Shown here one piece after another: positions 1-9,419 of a stretch of DNA of 64,000 bases. Position 1 is the stretch's first letter, and each line of letters begins with the position of its first letter. This DNA is from an uncultured Desulfatitalea sp. (lineage in GTDB: Bacteria > Desulfobacterota > Desulfobacteria > Desulfobacterales > Desulfosarcinaceae). A program made the translations under genes and the position numbers. Where the stretch lies: assembly GCA_937868765.1 (NCBI GenBank), contig CALMNL010000006.1, positions 1-64,000 of the forward strand. The letters run 5' to 3'. The notes under the pieces are model-generated. The model saw only the letters and a list, made by a program, of their open reading frames with translations. It searched no databases and had not been told where the DNA came from.

Positions 1-118
1 TTTCCTGAAGCCATTGGATGATGCCGATGTGCGCCATTCCGCGCGCACCGCCGCTGCCCAGTACAAGGGATACTGTCTGGGGCGGATTTCGGGATGTCGA
101 TCCGTTTTTTTCTTGCAT
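1..118 (-). CDS. Patatin-like phospholipase, N-terminal fragment (cut by window edge)
   Basis: Only the first 39 codons are inside the window. The reverse strand starts with ATG at 118, seven bases after a GGAGG ribosome site (126-130). The peptide contains VSLVLGSGGARGMAHIGII, which carries the glycine-rich oxyanion-hole motif (GxGGxRG) that opens patatin/RssA-type phospholipases, followed by the conserved AHIG step. The family hydrolyses acyl esters of lipids with a Ser-Asp dyad; the GxSxG serine would lie beyond the window edge, so activity cannot be judged. The motif makes the family call fairly safe; the substrate is unknown. Confidence 0.75.
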   Translation of the reverse strand, partial: MQEKNGSTSRNPPQTVSLVLGSGGARGMAHIGIIQWLQE

Positions 119-864
119 GATATGGCCTCCAATGGATCGCAATGGTGGTAAGGAAGGGAATAGGGACGGCCCTAAAAGATTAAATAATTTCTGAATTGCC
201 GTCTTTTATGTTTGAAACCTTACCCAAATTTTTTTTAGAGAGAGCATATCACAGAATTCCCTAACTGTGCGTGCTACCCTCTGTTCCTATAATATATAAA
301 ATTATCAAGAAAATATCCTCTTCCTGTTTCTCCTGGGCCGCTACGATTGGCCAGGGCCTTCGGTTTTGGCAGAGCACTACCTCAATAGCATTGATGCGCC
401 ATTAAGCGGCTCATCTGGCTCAAGAGGTCTGCGCAAACCCACCTTGAAGAACCTGAGCGATTCGCCCATGCTGTGGTTGATGGGGTATTGACAATAATAA
501 CAACCTGTTCGCGGGGGCGGACCAATTCAACGAACTGAACTTACTTGCTATCGAACCAAAATCAGCCCCGCTATGCTCCTCAAAACGATCTTTTTAACCT
601 CGATATATGCCTGGTTGCTCAGACCCAAAAAGGAATCTTTTGGCAAATGGGCCGGGACCTCGAATAAAAAGATCAACAATCACCGCCTCAAGTATGCCAG
701 CAGCGAAGCGGCAACGCGCTTTTTGAATGAACGCAGGGGCACCCTTAGCCTGAAAAAAATAAGGGCGGCCCGCATTCGTGGCATAGAAGCTCTTGACTAA
801 CTGGTCTAGACCAATTAGTTTATTTCCAAAATTCAACCTGATCATGCCATAGGAGATGAATACT
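119..864. other. Intergenic region, AT-rich, no convincing gene
   Basis: About 750 bases with clearly lower GC than the rest of the window. A short frame at 573-800 has a start but no ribosome site, no recognisable motif and ends inside the palindromic operator at 797-818, so I do not call it. Apart from the patatin ribosome site at the left end and the operator and promoter at the right end, I see nothing functional. The composition suggests acquired or decaying DNA. Confidence 0.5.
797..818. promoter_or_regulatory. Palindromic operator, probably for the adjacent TetR regulator
   Basis: A 22-bp near-perfect palindrome with the perfect 12-bp core TGGTCTAGACCA (802-813); the outer arms match except for one symmetric pair. 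A -35-like TTGACT (794-799) abuts it, so the palindrome fills the promoter spacer, where a bound repressor would block RNA polymerase. It sits about 50 bp upstream of a membrane-protein gene followed by a TetR-family gene, the usual arrangement for a TetR autoregulatory operator. Binding by that regulator is inferred. Confidence 0.6.
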
Positions 865-1296
865 ATGAAAACTAATATATTTAAAATCAGTGTATTGCGG
901 TCAATCTTCGAAATCTTTGGGATCTCTTTCGTGCGGTTCCGCCCAATGCAAAAAATCTGGGTTATGTGGCTTGTTGCTGTCAACTCGGCGAGCTTGCTGT
1001 TCATCGGGCACATAGAGGCTCAAATCGCGCTGGGCGCAGTAGGTGTGGCCGTGCTCGCCCAAGCGTTGATTTACCAGCGCAAGCGCTTCATTCGGCTGTT
1101 AGGAGGAACACACATTATCTGGATGCCAATGCTCGCATGGATTGTCCTGCGCCTCGAGACACTACCAACGGGGCAAAGCGCATTTCATGTCTGGCTCATC
1201 ACGCTAATCGCCACCAATTTGATTTCTTTGGCAATAGACGCGTTGGATTTTACACGCTTCATACTTGGTGAGCGAAAACCGCATTATGCGTGGTAA
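865..1296 (+). CDS. Small integral membrane protein of unknown function
   Basis: A 143-residue protein rich in hydrophobic stretches: about four transmembrane helices (roughly residues 28-42, 48-66, 80-97 and 108-126) and short charged loops, ending HYAW. I chose ATG 865 over ATG 856 because the AGGAG at 851-855 is correctly spaced only from 865. I recognise no family. It lies directly downstream of the palindromic operator and 59 bp upstream of a TetR-type gene, so the two are probably one unit and the membrane protein a likely regulated target. Its base composition is lower in GC than the main part of the window. Confidence 0.6.
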   Translation: MKTNIFKISVLRSIFEIFGISFVRFRPMQKIWVMWLVAVNSASLLFIGHIEAQIALGAVGVAVLAQALIYQRKRFIRLLGGTHIIWMPMLAWIVLRLETLPTGQSAFHVWLITLIATNLISLAIDALDFTRFILGERKPHYAW

Positions 1297-1355
1297 TGAT
1301 AAGGTATGGCCTGAAAGAGTCGCTTGCATTGCGACAAAGCAATTACGGAGGTTTC

Positions 1356-1934
1356 ATGAATACTCCCGAAAAGCTCGTTTGTGCCGCAGAGGAGCTGATG
1401 CTCCGCGACGGCTATTCCGCAACGCGCGTAGACGAAGTCATACGCAAAGCAGGGCTCAGCAAAGGCAGCTTCTATCATTTTTTCGACAGTAAGGAGGCGC
1501 TTGGGCTCGCTGCGCTCGAGCACTACTACGCAGATCGAGTGAAGCGGTTGGCAACCGGTAGCCATGCCACCGAACCCGATCCGCTGCGGCGAGCCCATGC
1601 CTTCGTGGAGCATGCTTTCCATGTTGCTGAAGACTTGTGGGCGAAGGGGTGCCTGCTCGCCAACTTTGCAGCCGACGCTGCTGGATCGAGCCGAGTCATT
1701 TCGGAGGCCATTAGAAAGCGAACAAACGAATTACGGGAGTTCCTAACGGACTTGCTTAGTCCATGTGTAACGCAGGAGATCACCGCAACCGACTTGGCAG
1801 ACCAATTCCTCATTTGCATCGAAGGGTCCATCGTGCTTGCACGTATCTATGACGATCCAGCCTATTTGCGGCGCGGGCTCACCCAATACCGGCGCTGCCT
1901 TGAGAAGCTCAAAGATGACGGCGCGTCAACGTAA
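1356..1934 (+). CDS. TetR/AcrR-family transcriptional regulator
   Basis: A 192-residue one-component regulator. Residues about 5-50 form the TetR helix-turn-helix, seen as GYSATRVDEVIRKAGLSKG followed by the family hallmark SFYHFFDSKEAL. The C-terminal part is the ligand-binding and dimerisation domain, with a Cys in KGCLLANF resembling the C-terminal region of NemR/AcuR-type regulators. The start at 1356 follows an ACGGAGG ribosome site; an in-frame upstream start at 1290 lacks one. It probably represses its own unit through the palindrome at 797-818. The ligand is unknown. Confidence 0.85.
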   Translation: MNTPEKLVCAAEELMLRDGYSATRVDEVIRKAGLSKGSFYHFFDSKEALGLAALEHYYADRVKRLATGSHATEPDPLRRAHAFVEHAFHVAEDLWAKGCLLANFAADAAGSSRVISEAIRKRTNELREFLTDLLSPCVTQEITATDLADQFLICIEGSIVLARIYDDPAYLRRGLTQYRRCLEKLKDDGAST

Positions 1935-2573
1935 GGCACAGCATCCAATATGTGCATGCATGGGGCAGGTCTAAAATCTGATTTAAGATTTGCCGACCTT
2001 GCCCCTTCATGCCGCCTCAATACAATGGTTGCAGCGGTCACAGGATGTAAGAGTGAAGGTGTCTGAATCGGTTTGTGCGGTATCTCCAAACATATCTGTA
2101 ATTCTGCCAAAGCTGTGATTAGCTCGATCTACCTCAGGTTTCATAAAACCTGCGATATGAGAATACTCTCTGCACTTATGGGAGGCCGAAAAACAATTGT
2201 GGCCTGCATTCCCATCATTGTTCAAATCATTGAAAACACTCTGGCCAGATGAGCTTGAAGACTTCAAAAGCAATCATAGGGAGTAAAATGACTGCGCATA
2301 TGATCACTATGCGCTTGACAAGTCGTGGCTCATTTTCCGTGAAATATGGGGTAACCTGATGAGGAGATTGGATGTCCCTAAAAATCTTTTAGTTTTTACA
2401 AAACCTCCACCAATGATGGAACGGTCAAGAGGGATCCACTGCGCCGGCTGCGCCAAGCTCATGTACAGCCCCGGCAATCCATGCTAATAGGAAAATTTTT
2501 CCGCGCGCCCCGCCGCCCGGCGGGCGCATAGGCTGTCGTCACATTGAAACAACGTGAAAGGAGCGACTTTCCT
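1935..2573. other. Intergenic region without recognisable gene
   Basis: About 640 bases between the TetR gene and the Hsp70 cluster. Short frames on both strands lack ribosome sites and protein-like composition. The left two thirds are AT-rich; the right end (about 2500-2530) is a GC-rich self-complementary stretch around CGCCCGGCG. A GGAG at 2560-2563 serves the next gene. I see no CIRCE-type inverted repeat (TTAGCACTC...GAGTGCTAA) in front of the chaperone genes. Confidence 0.5.
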
Positions 2574-3323
2574 ATGGATATTGCCAAACCCACGGTCCGA
2601 CCCATGGTGATCCGGGTTGTCCTCTTTAATCTGCTGGCCTGCCTCGCGGTGGATGGCGGCCTCTGGTGGGCGCTGGGGGTGGTGTCGCGGCGGGTCGCTG
2701 CGGCGGCCGGTGCGGCCCAGCCCGGGGCCGAGATCGCGGCGCTCGACGCCTGGATGCAGTCGGCGGCCCAGGGCTTCTGGCCTTATGTGGTGCCCGGGTC
2801 GGTGATTTTCTTTGCCCTGGTCAGCCTGCTGACGGTGCTGTCATTGCGCCGTTGGATCTTCAAGGCCATGCCCAAAGCGAAAAAGGCGGCGCCGAAACAA
2901 GAGGAATCCAGGGCCGAACGCGAACGGCAGGCCCTGGAGATTCAACAGCGGCTCTACCTGCATCTGGTGACCGTGCTGCAGAAAGAGGGGCGGCTGCTCG
3001 ATTTCTTCGTCGAGGACCTGAGCCAGTACGACGACGCCCAGATCGGCGCAGCGGTACGCGACATCCATCAGAACTGCAAAAAGGCGCTCGAAAAACTTGT
3101 GGCGCCCCAGGCCGTACTCACTCAGAACGAGGGCGACCCGATCACCGTGGCAGAAGATTTCGACCCCAACACCATCAAACTGATCGGCAACGTGACCGGA
3201 CGGCCGCCGTTCAACGGCGTGGTCCAGCATCGCGGCTGGCGCGCCGGCAAGCTGGCGCTGCCGACCTTTTCCGGCCGCCAGGTGCCGGAGATCATCGCCC
3301 CGGCGGAGGTAGAGGTAGGGTAG
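2574..3323 (+). CDS. DUF2760 domain protein linked to Hsp70 genes
   Basis: A 249-residue protein. Two N-terminal membrane segments (about residues 10-35 and 65-90) are followed by a basic, Lys/Ala-rich linker and a soluble domain (about 110-249) with HLVTVLQKEGRLLDFFVEDL and a C-terminal GWRAGKLALP, the signature of DUF2760. DUF2760 proteins are habitually encoded next to divergent Hsp70 genes, as here (5-bp gap). ATG 2574 is preferred to TTG 2544 because GGAG at 2560-2563 is well placed for it. It may anchor the Hsp70 pair at the membrane; that is inference and no biochemical role is established to my knowledge. Confidence 0.8.
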   Translation: MDIAKPTVRPMVIRVVLFNLLACLAVDGGLWWALGVVSRRVAAAAGAAQPGAEIAALDAWMQSAAQGFWPYVVPGSVIFFALVSLLTVLSLRRWIFKAMPKAKKAAPKQEESRAERERQALEIQQRLYLHLVTVLQKEGRLLDFFVEDLSQYDDAQIGAAVRDIHQNCKKALEKLVAPQAVLTQNEGDPITVAEDFDPNTIKLIGNVTGRPPFNGVVQHRGWRAGKLALPTFSGRQVPEIIAPAEVEVG

Positions 3324-3328
3324 ACAAA

Positions 3329-5140
3329 ATGTGTGACGCTAAATATATCATCGGCATCGACCTGGGCACCACCAACAGCGTGGTCGCCTATGTGGCGGCG
3401 CAGAGCGCCCGGCTGGAAGAGGCCGATATCCGTATCTTCGAGATTCCCCAACTGGTCGAGGCCGGGGTGGTGCAGGCGCGGCCCATGCTGCCTTCTTATA
3501 TCTTGATGCCGCCCGAGCCGGGGCTGCCGGGAGAAGATCTGGCCCTGCCCTGGGATCCGGAGCCCGGGCTGGCCGTGGGCGAATTCGCCCAGCGGCGCGG
3601 CCAGGAGGTGCCCAACCGGTTGATTGCGGCCTCCAAGTCGTGGCTGTGCAATACGCTGGTGGACCGCCGGGCGCCGATCCTGCCCTGGAGCGGCACGGCG
3701 GGCGATGCCGGCGCAACGGCCAAACTTTCGCCGGTGGCGGCCTCGGCCGCCATTCTGCGCCACATCCGCCAGGCCTGGAACCACGTCATGGCTACCACGG
3801 AGACCGGCTTGGATGAAACCCTGGCCATGGAAAACCAGCAGCTCTTCCTCACGGTACCGGCCTCGTTCGACCCCGCAGCGCGCGAATTGACGGTGGAAGC
3901 CGCCCAGGCGGCGGGTCTGCCGCGGGTGACCCTGCTCGAAGAGCCCCAGGCCGCTTTCTACGCCTGGATCGCCCGCAGCGGGGAGCGGTGGCGCGATGCG
4001 GTGGCGCCCGGAGATATGATCCTGGTGTGCGACGTGGGCGGCGGCACCAGCGACTTCAGCCTGATCCAGGTGGCCGACGCCCAGGGCAACCTGGCCCTGG
4101 AACGGGTGGCCGTGGGCAACCACCTGCTGGTGGGCGGCAACAACATGGACCTGACCCTGGCCTATGCCCTGGCCGGCCAACTGGCGCAGAAGGGCACCAA
4201 GCTCGATACCCGCCAGATGAATGGCTTGTGGCACAGCTGCCGCAGTGCCAAGGAGCGCATCCTGTCCGATTCCGAGGTCTCCCAGCTGCCGGTGACCATC
4301 CTGGGCCGCGGCAGCCGCCTGATTGGCGGTACTATCTCCACCGAACTGACCCGTGCCATGGTGGAAAAGGTGCTCAACGAAGGCTTTTTCCCGGCGTGCC
4401 GCCGCGACGATCGGCCCCAGGCCGCCCGGCGCAGCGGCATCCAGGAGTTCGGCCTGCCGTTCGAGGCCGACCCGGCCATCACCCGCCACCTGGCGGCGTT
4501 TCTCGATCGCACCGATGCAAGCGGTGCGGCCATGCGGCCCACCGCCGTCCTGTTCAACGGCGGCGTGATGAAAGCGGCGCTCTTCCGGCAGCAGGTGCTC
4601 GCCATCCTGAACGAGTGGGCGCCCGAGGTCCACCTGCGCGAGATCGAGGGGGCGGATTACGATCTGGCCGTGGCCCGCGGCGCGGCTTGCTACGGTCTGG
4701 CCCGCCAAGGCAAGGGGGTGCGCATCCGCGGCGGTCTGGCCCGATCCTACTACATCGGCATTGCCGCGGCCATGCCCGCCGTGCCGGGCCTGCCCACCCC
4801 CACCAAGGCGCTGTGCGTGGCCGCTTTCGGCATGGAGGAGGGCACCACGGCAGCTATCCGCGACCGTGAATTCGCCCTGCTGGTGGGCGAGCCGGTGGTC
4901 TTCGATTTTCTGGGTTCGACCACCCGCCAGGAGGATGCGGTGGGCACCATCGTGGAAGATTGGGAAGGGCAGATCCAGCCCGTCACCACCCTGGAGACGA
5001 CCCTTGCGGGGGAAAGGGGCGAGACGATCCCGGTCACCCTGGAGCTGCAGACGACCGAGGTGGGCACCCTGGCGGTGTGGTGCGTGGCCAAGGAGGGCGG
5101 GCGCCGCTGGAAGCTGGAGTGGAATGTACGGGAGCGGTAG
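3329..5140 (+). CDS. Divergent Hsp70-family protein (ATPase domain, short form)
   Basis: A 603-residue DnaK-like protein. The phosphate-1 motif GIDLGTTNSVVAY lies at the N-terminus, phosphate-2 appears as CDVGGGTSDFSL and the adenosine region as VLFNGGVMK. Acidic and substrate-interface residues typical of actin-fold ATPases are present, but the C-terminus is much shorter than in DnaK and lacks a recognisable lid and EEVD-like tail. The gene follows DUF2760 by 5 bp and precedes a second, longer Hsp70 by 1 bp, so the three are one operon. No GrpE or J-protein is nearby. It probably acts as a specialised chaperone with the neighbouring paralogue; its client is unknown. Confidence 0.9.
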   Translation: MCDAKYIIGIDLGTTNSVVAYVAAQSARLEEADIRIFEIPQLVEAGVVQARPMLPSYILMPPEPGLPGEDLALPWDPEPGLAVGEFAQRRGQEVPNRLIAASKSWLCNTLVDRRAPILPWSGTAGDAGATAKLSPVAASAAILRHIRQAWNHVMATTETGLDETLAMENQQLFLTVPASFDPAARELTVEAAQAAGLPRVTLLEEPQAAFYAWIARSGERWRDAVAPGDMILVCDVGGGTSDFSLIQVADAQGNLALERVAVGNHLLVGGNNMDLTLAYALAGQLAQKGTKLDTRQMNGLWHSCRSAKERILSDSEVSQLPVTILGRGSRLIGGTISTELTRAMVEKVLNEGFFPACRRDDRPQAARRSGIQEFGLPFEADPAITRHLAAFLDRTDASGAAMRPTAVLFNGGVMKAALFRQQVLAILNEWAPEVHLREIEGADYDLAVARGAACYGLARQGKGVRIRGGLARSYYIGIAAAMPAVPGLPTPTKALCVAAFGMEEGTTAAIRDREFALLVGEPVVFDFLGSTTRQEDAVGTIVEDWEGQIQPVTTLETTLAGERGETIPVTLELQTTEVGTLAVWCVAKEGGRRWKLEWNVRER

Positions 5141-5141
5141 C

Positions 5142-7994
5142 ATGACCGACACGAACCAGACCTGTGCGCCGGATGCGGCTTTCGATCCCGGCAGCCGGCG
5201 CTTCATTATCGGTATCGACCTGGGCACTACCAACTCGGCGGTGGCCTATGTGGATCTGGCGGCGCCGGCGGCCAAACAGCCGATCCAGCTCTTCAAGGTG
5301 CCCCAGCTCACGGCCCCGGGGGTGTTCCAGCCCCTGCCGGTGCTGCCCTCGTTTCTTTATCTTCCCGGACCCTACGATATCGATCCGGCTGCCGCGCGCC
5401 ATCCATGGCCCAAGCCCGAGGATGCCTTCGTCGGCACCTGGGCCCGCGACCAGGGCGCCAAGGTGCCGGCACGGCTGGTTTCGTCGGCCAAAAGCTGGCT
5501 GTGCCACGCCAAGGTGGACCGTCAGGCGCGCATCCTGCCGTGGGGCGCGCCCGAAGAGGTGTACAAGGTCTCGCCGGTGCAGGCCAGCGCCGCCTACCTG
5601 GACCACATCCGCAAGGCCTGGAACCACAGCCGCGGTGACGAGGAGGAACTGTTCCTCGAAAACCAGTCAGTGGTGCTGACCGTGCCTGCCTCGTTCGATG
5701 AGGTGGCCCGCGAGCTGACCCTGATGGCCGCCCGCCAGGCCGGTTACCGCCATGTCACCTTGCTGGAGGAGCCGTTGGCCGCCTTCTACAGCTGGCTTGC
5801 CCGCCACGAGCAAAAATGGGAGGACCATGTCCAGCCCGGTCAGTTGATCCTGATCTGCGATGTGGGCGGCGGGACCACCGATTTCACCCTGGTCACGCTG
5901 ACCGCCGTGGAAGGGGGCACGCCGCGCTTCAACCGCATCGCGGTGGGCGACCATCTGCTGCTCGGGGGCGACAACATGGACCTGGCCCTGGCCCGCGGCG
6001 TGGAAACCCGCTGGCGCGGCGAGCAGCGCGCGGGCCTGGACACCAACCGCTGGAAGGCCCTGAGCCACCAGTGCCGCCAGGCCAAGGAGCGGGTGCTCGG
6101 CGGCGAGGTCGACAGCCAGCGCATCACCCTCATGGGCGCGGGCCGCCGCCTGATCGCCGGTACGTTGAGCGCCGATCTCGACCGGGGCGTCATCGAAAAG
6201 AGCATTCTCGACGGCTTTTTCCCTCTCCTTTCGGCCGAGGCCGACCGACCGGCCGCCCAACGTCCCGCCATCGCGGAGTTCGGGCTGCCCTATGAATCGG
6301 AACCGGCCGTCACCCGCCATCTGGTGCGCTTTCTGGAACGCCACCGCACGGACGTGGCCGAACTGGTCGGTAAATCCGATCCGGTGCCCGACCGGGTGCT
6401 GTTCAACGGCGGCGCCCTCACACCGGAACCCATCCAGCAGCGCATCCTCGATGCCATCACCCATTGGTACGGCGCCCAGGCGCCGTCGCGCCCCGGCATG
6501 CTGGAGAACCGGCACCACGACCTGGCCGTGGCCCTGGGGGCGGCCTACTACGGCCTGGTCAAGATCGGCAAGGGCGTGCGGGTGGGCAGCGGCAGCCCGC
6601 GCAGTTACTACCTGGGCGTGGCGCCCGGCAGCGATGCAGCCGCCGTCGCGCCCCAGGCCATCTGCCTGATCGAGCGCGGCCTGGACGAAGGCAGTGCCAT
6701 CCAGTTGGGCGAGCAGCGCTTCGAGGTCTTGACCAACCAGCCGGTGCGCTTCGATCTGTTCAGCTCCAGCTTCCGCAACCGCGACCGCACCGGCCAGCTG
6801 GTCGCCATCGACGACAGCTTCATCGCCCTACCGCCGTTGACCACCGTGATCCAGTACGGCAAGAAAGGCACCCGCAGCCGCATCCCGGTGCGCATCGAGG
6901 CCGAATATACCGAAATGGGCACCCTGTCGCTCTGGTGCCGCTCGCTGGCCAGCGAGCATCGCTGGCAACTACAGTTTCAGCTGCGCGACAGCGAACCCCA
7001 ATCAACGGTGCGGGAAGAGATCGTGCTGGAAGAAAAGGTCCTGGCCGCAGCGGCCGAGGCGCTGTTGGGCGCCTTTAACGGCAGCGATAAAAAGCAGCTC
7101 GAAGCGGTGGCCAAAACCATTGTCACCGCCGTGGATCTGCCCCGCGAACAGTGGCCGCTGCGCTTGTTGCGCCACCTGGCCGACCGGCTGCTCGATCAGA
7201 TGACGGTTCCCAACCAGAGCCCGGAGCATGCGGCGCGCTGGATGAACCTGTTGGGGTTCTGCCTGCGTCCGGGATTCGGCGATGCCCTGGACGCCGAGCG
7301 CCTCAAGCGGCTCTGGAAAATCCAGAATGCGGGCCCCGTCTTCCCCAACCAGCCCCAGGTCCAGATCGAGTGGTACGTGATGTGGCGGCGGGTGGCCGGC
7401 GGTCTCACCCCCGGCCAGCAACGCCAGCTCAGCCAGGAGTGGGGGCGGGTGCTCCAGCCCAAGAAGGGCAGGAAGACGCGCTTGTCAATGCAGCACCAGG
7501 TGGAAATCTGGATGGCGGTGGCCAACCTGGAGCGGCTTTATGTCAAAGACAAGATCCAGTGGGGCCGCCTGCTCTTGGAACAGTTGAGCCCCGGCCAGGC
7601 GCGGCCCCAGCACTTGTGGAGCCTGGCGCGCCTCGGCGCCCGGGAGCTGCTCTACGGCTCCAACGACCGGGTGATTCCCCCCGGAGCGGCAACCGGCTGG
7701 ATCGAAGATCTCCTCGCCCGCACCTGGCCCCACCCCAAGCCCGTGGGTGCCGCCCTGGCCCAGCTGGCCCGCAAGACCGGCGACCGCACCCGAGACGTGA
7801 GTACAGCGGTGCAGGCCCGGGTCCTGGAATGGCTGGCATCCCACCCCGACCTTGCGGACCAGCGGCGCTACCTCGAAGAAATAGTGCCCATCGCCCAGCA
7901 GGAAGAACAGGCGCTCTTCGGCGAATCGCTGCCGGTGGGGCTGATTCTGCATGGAAGGGGGCAGGAAGCGTCAGGATCGGCTTCATCAGCATGA
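5142..7994 (+). CDS. Hsp70-family protein with C-terminal DUF3731 (DnaK-related) domain
   Basis: A 950-residue paralogue of the preceding gene. The ATPase domain (about residues 15-600) shows GIDLGTTNSAVAYV, CDVGGGTTDFTLV and VLFNGGALTPEP. The last 330 residues, beginning near the EEIVLEEKVLAAAAEALLG region and rich in Trp and Arg, match the DnaK-related domain DUF3731 that is found only behind this Hsp70 type. The ATG at 5142 follows the upstream stop by one base, so translation is probably coupled. The pair with DUF2760 is a recurrent bacterial module. The two proteins may form a heteromeric chaperone; that is inference. Confidence 0.9.
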   Translation: MTDTNQTCAPDAAFDPGSRRFIIGIDLGTTNSAVAYVDLAAPAAKQPIQLFKVPQLTAPGVFQPLPVLPSFLYLPGPYDIDPAAARHPWPKPEDAFVGTWARDQGAKVPARLVSSAKSWLCHAKVDRQARILPWGAPEEVYKVSPVQASAAYLDHIRKAWNHSRGDEEELFLENQSVVLTVPASFDEVARELTLMAARQAGYRHVTLLEEPLAAFYSWLARHEQKWEDHVQPGQLILICDVGGGTTDFTLVTLTAVEGGTPRFNRIAVGDHLLLGGDNMDLALARGVETRWRGEQRAGLDTNRWKALSHQCRQAKERVLGGEVDSQRITLMGAGRRLIAGTLSADLDRGVIEKSILDGFFPLLSAEADRPAAQRPAIAEFGLPYESEPAVTRHLVRFLERHRTDVAELVGKSDPVPDRVLFNGGALTPEPIQQRILDAITHWYGAQAPSRPGMLENRHHDLAVALGAAYYGLVKIGKGVRVGSGSPRSYYLGVAPGSDAAAVAPQAICLIERGLDEGSAIQLGEQRFEVLTNQPVRFDLFSSSFRNRDRTGQLVAIDDSFIALPPLTTVIQYGKKGTRSRIPVRIEAEYTEMGTLSLWCRSLASEHRWQLQFQLRDSEPQSTVREEIVLEEKVLAAAAEALLGAFNGSDKKQLEAVAKTIVTAVDLPREQWPLRLLRHLADRLLDQMTVPNQSPEHAARWMNLLGFCLRPGFGDALDAERLKRLWKIQNAGPVFPNQPQVQIEWYVMWRRVAGGLTPGQQRQLSQEWGRVLQPKKGRKTRLSMQHQVEIWMAVANLERLYVKDKIQWGRLLLEQLSPGQARPQHLWSLARLGARELLYGSNDRVIPPGAATGWIEDLLARTWPHPKPVGAALAQLARKTGDRTRDVSTAVQARVLEWLASHPDLADQRRYLEEIVPIAQQEEQALFGESLPVGLILHGRGQEASGSASSA

Positions 7995-8405
7995 AGGCCT
8001 GACCCGGCGGCTGCCTCCCAATCAAACCGACTGGGAATTCTTTGAGTATTTGAAGCGCCTTGGCGCGCTCATAACAGGACGCGTTGTTAAACGCCTGCGC
8101 AAAACGGCTTCAATTGACACACAGTGGTTCGATTTCGCTCGCGTCGGTGATCTGGCATTCGATTACACGGATGGCATTTTGGGGTACGCGTTCTCAATGC
8201 GAGATCAGGCATTCGCATCATAACCGCGAGACAAATAATGTCGAATGGATGGGGTTTAGATCAACATGATCGTCCTGGAAAACCGGACCAGGCCGATTGA
8301 TTTTTTAGGCCCACACACTATATATGCTTTTTCGAACCGAGCGTTGAGCGCGTTCAATTCGGCCTCGGGGCAGGCTAACCATTTGCAATGAAACAGGATA
8401 GGTTC
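7995..8405. other. Intergenic region with trpS promoter candidate
   Basis: A frame at 7951-8223 overlaps the end of the Hsp70 gene and shows no family motif or ribosome site; it may be a gene remnant, and I do not call it. A plausible sigma-70 promoter for trpS is TTGATT (8297-8302) and TATATA (8319-8324), with a 16-bp spacer. No riboswitch or T-box pattern was recognised. Confidence 0.45.
8297..8324 (+). promoter_or_regulatory. Candidate sigma-70 promoter of trpS
   Basis: TTGATT at 8297-8302 and TATATA at 8319-8324, separated by 16 bp, about 80 bp before the trpS start. Assigned by similarity to the consensus only. Confidence 0.45.
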
Positions 8406-9419
8406 ATGTCCAAAGAAATCGTACTGACCGGGATCACCACCACTGGCACACCGCACCTGGGAAATTATGTGGGCGCCATCCGGCCGGCTATTGAAGCCAG
8501 CCGCAATGAGGACGTGCAAAGTTTTTATTTTCTGGCCGACTACCACAGCCTCATCAAATGCCAAGACCCTGAACGGGTCAACCGCAGCAGCATGGAAGTT
8601 GCCGCCGCTTGGCTCGCGTTGGGGCTGGATACAGACAACGCCATTTTCTACCGCCAGAGCGACATCCCGGAGATCCTGGAATTGACCTGGATTCTGACGT
8701 GCATGACTGCCAAGGGCCTGATGAACCGGGCTCACGCCTACAAGGCTGCCGTCGCCGATAACGAAACGGCCGGCAGCCGCGATCCGGATCAGGGCATTAG
8801 CATGGGGCTTTATAGCTACCCCATCCTGATGGCCGCTGACATTCTCATGTTTAAGGCGCGCAAGGTGCCGGTAGGCCGGGATCAGGTACAGCATCTTGAA
8901 ATGGCCCGTGATATCGCCCTGCGTTTCAACCACCACTTCGGCGACCTGCTGGTGCCGCCCGAGGCCGTGGTCGACAAAAACGCGGCCGTGTTGACCGGCC
9001 TGGATGGCCGCAAGATGAGCAAAAGCTACAACAACACCATCCCGCTGTTTCTGCCCGAGAAGAATCTGCGCAAGCTGATCATGAAAATCAAAACCGATAC
9101 ATCGCCCCCCGAAGCTCCCAAGGATCCGGAGACCAGCAGCTTGTTTAGCATCTACCAGGTATTTGCCGATGCCCAGGCTGTGGCGGATATACGACGACGC
9201 TATATGCAGGGGATCTCCTGGGGCGAAATGAAGCAAATTCTCTTCGAAACCATAAATGCCGTTTTGTCCGAACCCAGAAAGCGTTACCAGGAATTGATCT
9301 CCGACCCAGCCTATATCGAATCAGTACTGCGCAAGGGCGCCCGCCGTGCACGGGAATACAGCGCGCCGTTCATGGCGAAGATTCGCTATGCCGCAGGTAT
9401 CAGGCCCATCGGCGAATAA
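8406..9419 (+). CDS. trpS: Tryptophanyl-tRNA synthetase
   Basis: A 337-residue class I aminoacyl-tRNA synthetase that charges tRNA-Trp. The HIGH-type signature reads TPHLGNYVGAIRPA near the N-terminus and the KMSKS loop is intact in GLDGRKMSKSYNN (about residues 200-212). MGLYSYPILMAADIL matches the tryptophan-binding core. Length fits bacterial TrpRS. ATG 8406 follows an AGGA at 8395-8398; an in-frame ATG at 8388 would add six residues but has no ribosome site. It stands alone between two intergenic gaps, so it is probably its own transcript. Confidence 0.97.
   Translation: MSKEIVLTGITTTGTPHLGNYVGAIRPAIEASRNEDVQSFYFLADYHSLIKCQDPERVNRSSMEVAAAWLALGLDTDNAIFYRQSDIPEILELTWILTCMTAKGLMNRAHAYKAAVADNETAGSRDPDQGISMGLYSYPILMAADILMFKARKVPVGRDQVQHLEMARDIALRFNHHFGDLLVPPEAVVDKNAAVLTGLDGRKMSKSYNNTIPLFLPEKNLRKLIMKIKTDTSPPEAPKDPETSSLFSIYQVFADAQAVADIRRRYMQGISWGEMKQILFETINAVLSEPRKRYQELISDPAYIESVLRKGARRAREYSAPFMAKIRYAAGIRPIGE

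Noticed and set aside
573-800. 75-residue plus-strand frame near the left end
   Set aside because: No ribosome site, no motif, and it runs into the palindromic operator; the composition does not look coding.
3122-5233. Long (703-residue) reverse frame opposite the short Hsp70 gene
   Set aside because: High-GC antisense shadow of the Hsp70 gene, with His/Gln-rich composition and no domain.
7951-8223. 90-residue plus-strand frame overlapping the end of the long Hsp70 gene
   Set aside because: Its first part is the shadow of the Hsp70 gene and the rest has no ribosome site or similarity. It may be a gene relic, but this cannot be shown.
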